DNA of 7,972 nucleotides from Bacillota bacterium (GTDB taxonomy: Bacteria; Bacillota; Bacilli; Thermoactinomycetales; DSM-44946). Both the position numbers and the translations under genes were made by a program. A model generated the notes under the pieces. It had not been told where the DNA came from, made no database searches, and saw only the letters and a program-made list of their open reading frames with translations. Within the stretch, counting starts at the first letter, position 1. Every line of letters begins with the position of its first letter. Of this stretch, positions 7,630 through 7,972 are shown piece after piece. The stretch is taken from NCBI GenBank assembly GCA_021793745.1, contig JAJYSD010000034.1, forward strand, positions 1 through 7,972, in the 5' to 3' direction.

Positions 7630-7648
7630 GGCTTGTCCAAAACAAGCC
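7630..7648. promoter_or_regulatory. Perfect 7-bp inverted repeat upstream of lctP, candidate operator or leader hairpin
   Basis: GGCTTGT (7630-7636) and ACAAGCC (7642-7648) flank a five-base spacer CCAAA. The element lies about 55-75 bases before the lctP start and next to an AT-rich stretch that probably holds the promoter, so it could be a repressor site at or just after the transcription start. AGCCCC (7645-7650) could alternatively pair with GGGGCT (7614-7619), so competing RNA structures are possible; no U-run follows. The spacing and TTGT..ACAA core are compatible with several operator families (GntR/FadR-like, for example). I cannot name the regulator. Confidence 0.4.
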
Positions 7649-7730
7649 CCTTCGATTTCATATTTATCAATTATTATGTCGATTTTCAATACTCAATGAA
7701 TTATTCGCTCAACGTTTCTTCGGGTGGGGG
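7649..7730 (-). promoter_or_regulatory. AT-rich probable promoter region of lctP, with an FNR-like motif
   Basis: This stretch is strikingly AT-rich against the GC-rich surroundings and is the only plausible promoter region for lctP. On the minus strand TTGAAA (7689-7684) could be a -35, followed after 17 bases by a weak -10-like TAAATA (7666-7661). Overlapping that is TTGAT-AAAT-ATGAA (7670-7657), one base from the enterobacterial FNR consensus TTGAT-N4-ATCAA. Such motifs arise easily in AT-rich DNA, so both assignments are tentative. Confidence 0.35.
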
Positions 7731-7731
7731 C

Positions 7732-7751
7732 ATAAAATGGGATAAAATGGA
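7732..7751. repeat. Ten-base tandem duplication ATAAAATGGR x2
   Basis: ATAAAATGGG (7732-7741) is followed directly by ATAAAATGGA (7742-7751), between the lctP promoter region and the tRNA promoter. Nine of ten bases are identical, and a one-helical-turn spacing would suit side-by-side protein binding. It may equally be a chance duplication. Confidence 0.5.
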
Positions 7752-7782
7752 CAGACTGCCGAACAGAACGTGCCGGGGCGTG

Positions 7783-7812
7783 AAGGGGAAAATTGGGGGT
7801 GATTTTCCCCTT
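7783..7812. promoter_or_regulatory. Perfect 11-bp inverted repeat overlapping the -35 of the tRNA-Ser promoter
   Basis: AAGGGGAAAAT (7783-7793) and ATTTTCCCCTT (7802-7812) are exact reverse complements around an 8-base loop TGGGGGTG. The last two Ts are the first bases of the TTGACA hexamer at 7811. It could be an operator over the promoter, or a transcript hairpin insulating the tRNA from upstream transcription. No U-run follows on either strand, so a classic terminator is unlikely. Confidence 0.55.
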
Positions 7813-7840
7813 GACACGGAGGATTCCCTCGATATAGAAT
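7811..7840 (+). promoter_or_regulatory. Sigma-A-type promoter for tRNA-Ser
   Basis: TTGACA (7811-7816) is a perfect -35. TAGAAT (7835-7840) is one base from TATAAT at an 18-base spacing; the overlapping TATAGA (7833-7838) would give 16. Transcription would start near 7847, about 25 bases before the mature tRNA 5' end, a normal arrangement for stable RNA genes. Confidence 0.75.
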
Positions 7841-7872
7841 AATGGATGTCACGGTGAGGAAATGATTTGCGT

Positions 7873-7967
7873 GGAGAGGTGTCCGAGCTGGCCGAAGGAG
7901 CACGACTGGAAATCGTGTATGCGGCGACAACCCCACCTCTAGGCTTCGAAACCCTCCCTCTCCGCCA
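7873..7967 (+). tRNA. tRNA-Ser(GGA) with encoded CCA and an imperfect T-stem
   Basis: The 95-base gene folds as a class II tRNA. The acceptor arms are GGAGAGG (7873-7879) and CCTCTCC (7957-7963), followed by discriminator G and CCA (7965-7967). The D-stem is TCC/GGA with GG in the loop. The anticodon stem is CACGA/TCGTG with loop CTGGAAA, giving anticodon GGA (7908-7910), which reads UCC and UCU. The long variable arm expected of tRNA-Ser is present (TGCGG...CCCCA), with one central C/C mismatch. The T-loop TTCGAAA (7945-7951) is near consensus. The T-stem TAGGC/CCCTC pairs only at its three central positions; the universally conserved 53-61 pair is C/C instead of G/C, and 49-65 is T/C. The start and identity are secure. 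Whether the copy is fully functional, or the 3' bases are misread near the window edge, is open. Confidence 0.88.
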
Positions 7968-7972
7968 GCTTC

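Noticed and set aside
7651..7700. Catabolite-responsive element (cre) upstream of lctP
   Set aside because: TGAAATCGAAGGGG on the minus strand fits the left half only; the required right-half bases are absent.
7709..7936. Minus-strand 75-codon frame near the right edge
   Set aside because: It runs through the tRNA gene and its promoter and has no homologous character.
1..7972. Defence system, mobile element or CRISPR array
   Set aside because: No transposase, integrase, nuclease or toxin motif, long terminal repeat or regularly spaced repeat was seen on either strand; all large genes are housekeeping or catabolic families.

Overview
The window looks like chromosomal DNA from a GC-rich, Gram-positive Bacillota. 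The Thermoactinomycetaceae or a related high-GC Bacillales group would fit, but this is inference. The evidence is strong GGAGG-type ribosome binding sites, a TTG start, a GlpD about as long as the Bacillus protein, a Bacillus-style terminator in the glpD leader, and a Bacillus-like tRNA-Ser(GGA) with CCA encoded. No mobile element, CRISPR array, phage gene or defence cassette is visible. The content is ordinary central and catabolic metabolism; most of the interest lies in the intergenic regulatory DNA.

Layout. (1) 2-1468 (+): the 3' part of a CocE/NonD-type serine hydrolase that runs off the left edge. (2) 1534-2367 (+): a secreted glycerophosphodiester phosphodiesterase. (3) 2368-2541: intergenic DNA with a strong GC hairpin (2384-2413), then a Crp/Fnr-type palindrome (2450-2465). 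(4) 2542-3798 (+): an unassigned protein of about 12 membrane segments with a fold reminiscent of heme-copper oxidase subunit I or NnrS-like proteins. (5) 3799-4093: the glpD leader, ending in a textbook intrinsic terminator (4026-4072) just upstream of the glpD ribosome binding site. (6) 4094-5752 (+): FAD-dependent glycerol-3-phosphate dehydrogenase, GlpD. (7) 5796-7574 (-): L-lactate permease, convergent with glpD. (8) 7575-7872: a divergent control region with several palindromes and a sigma-A-like promoter. (9) 7873-7967 (+): tRNA-Ser(GGA), whose T-stem is imperfect.

How the genes relate. The phosphodiesterase would release glycerol 3-phosphate from phospholipid headgroups or glycerophosphodiesters outside the membrane, and GlpD oxidises glycerol 3-phosphate to DHAP, feeding electrons to the quinone pool. 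Lactate permease imports another respirable carbon source. The polytopic protein under a putative Fnr-type site could belong to respiration or nitric-oxide/low-oxygen physiology, but that is inference. The terminator between any glpD promoter and the glpD start points to GlpP-type antitermination, as known for Bacillus subtilis glpD. No glpP, glpF or glpK lies in the window. I see no clear candidate for an entirely undescribed multi-gene system.
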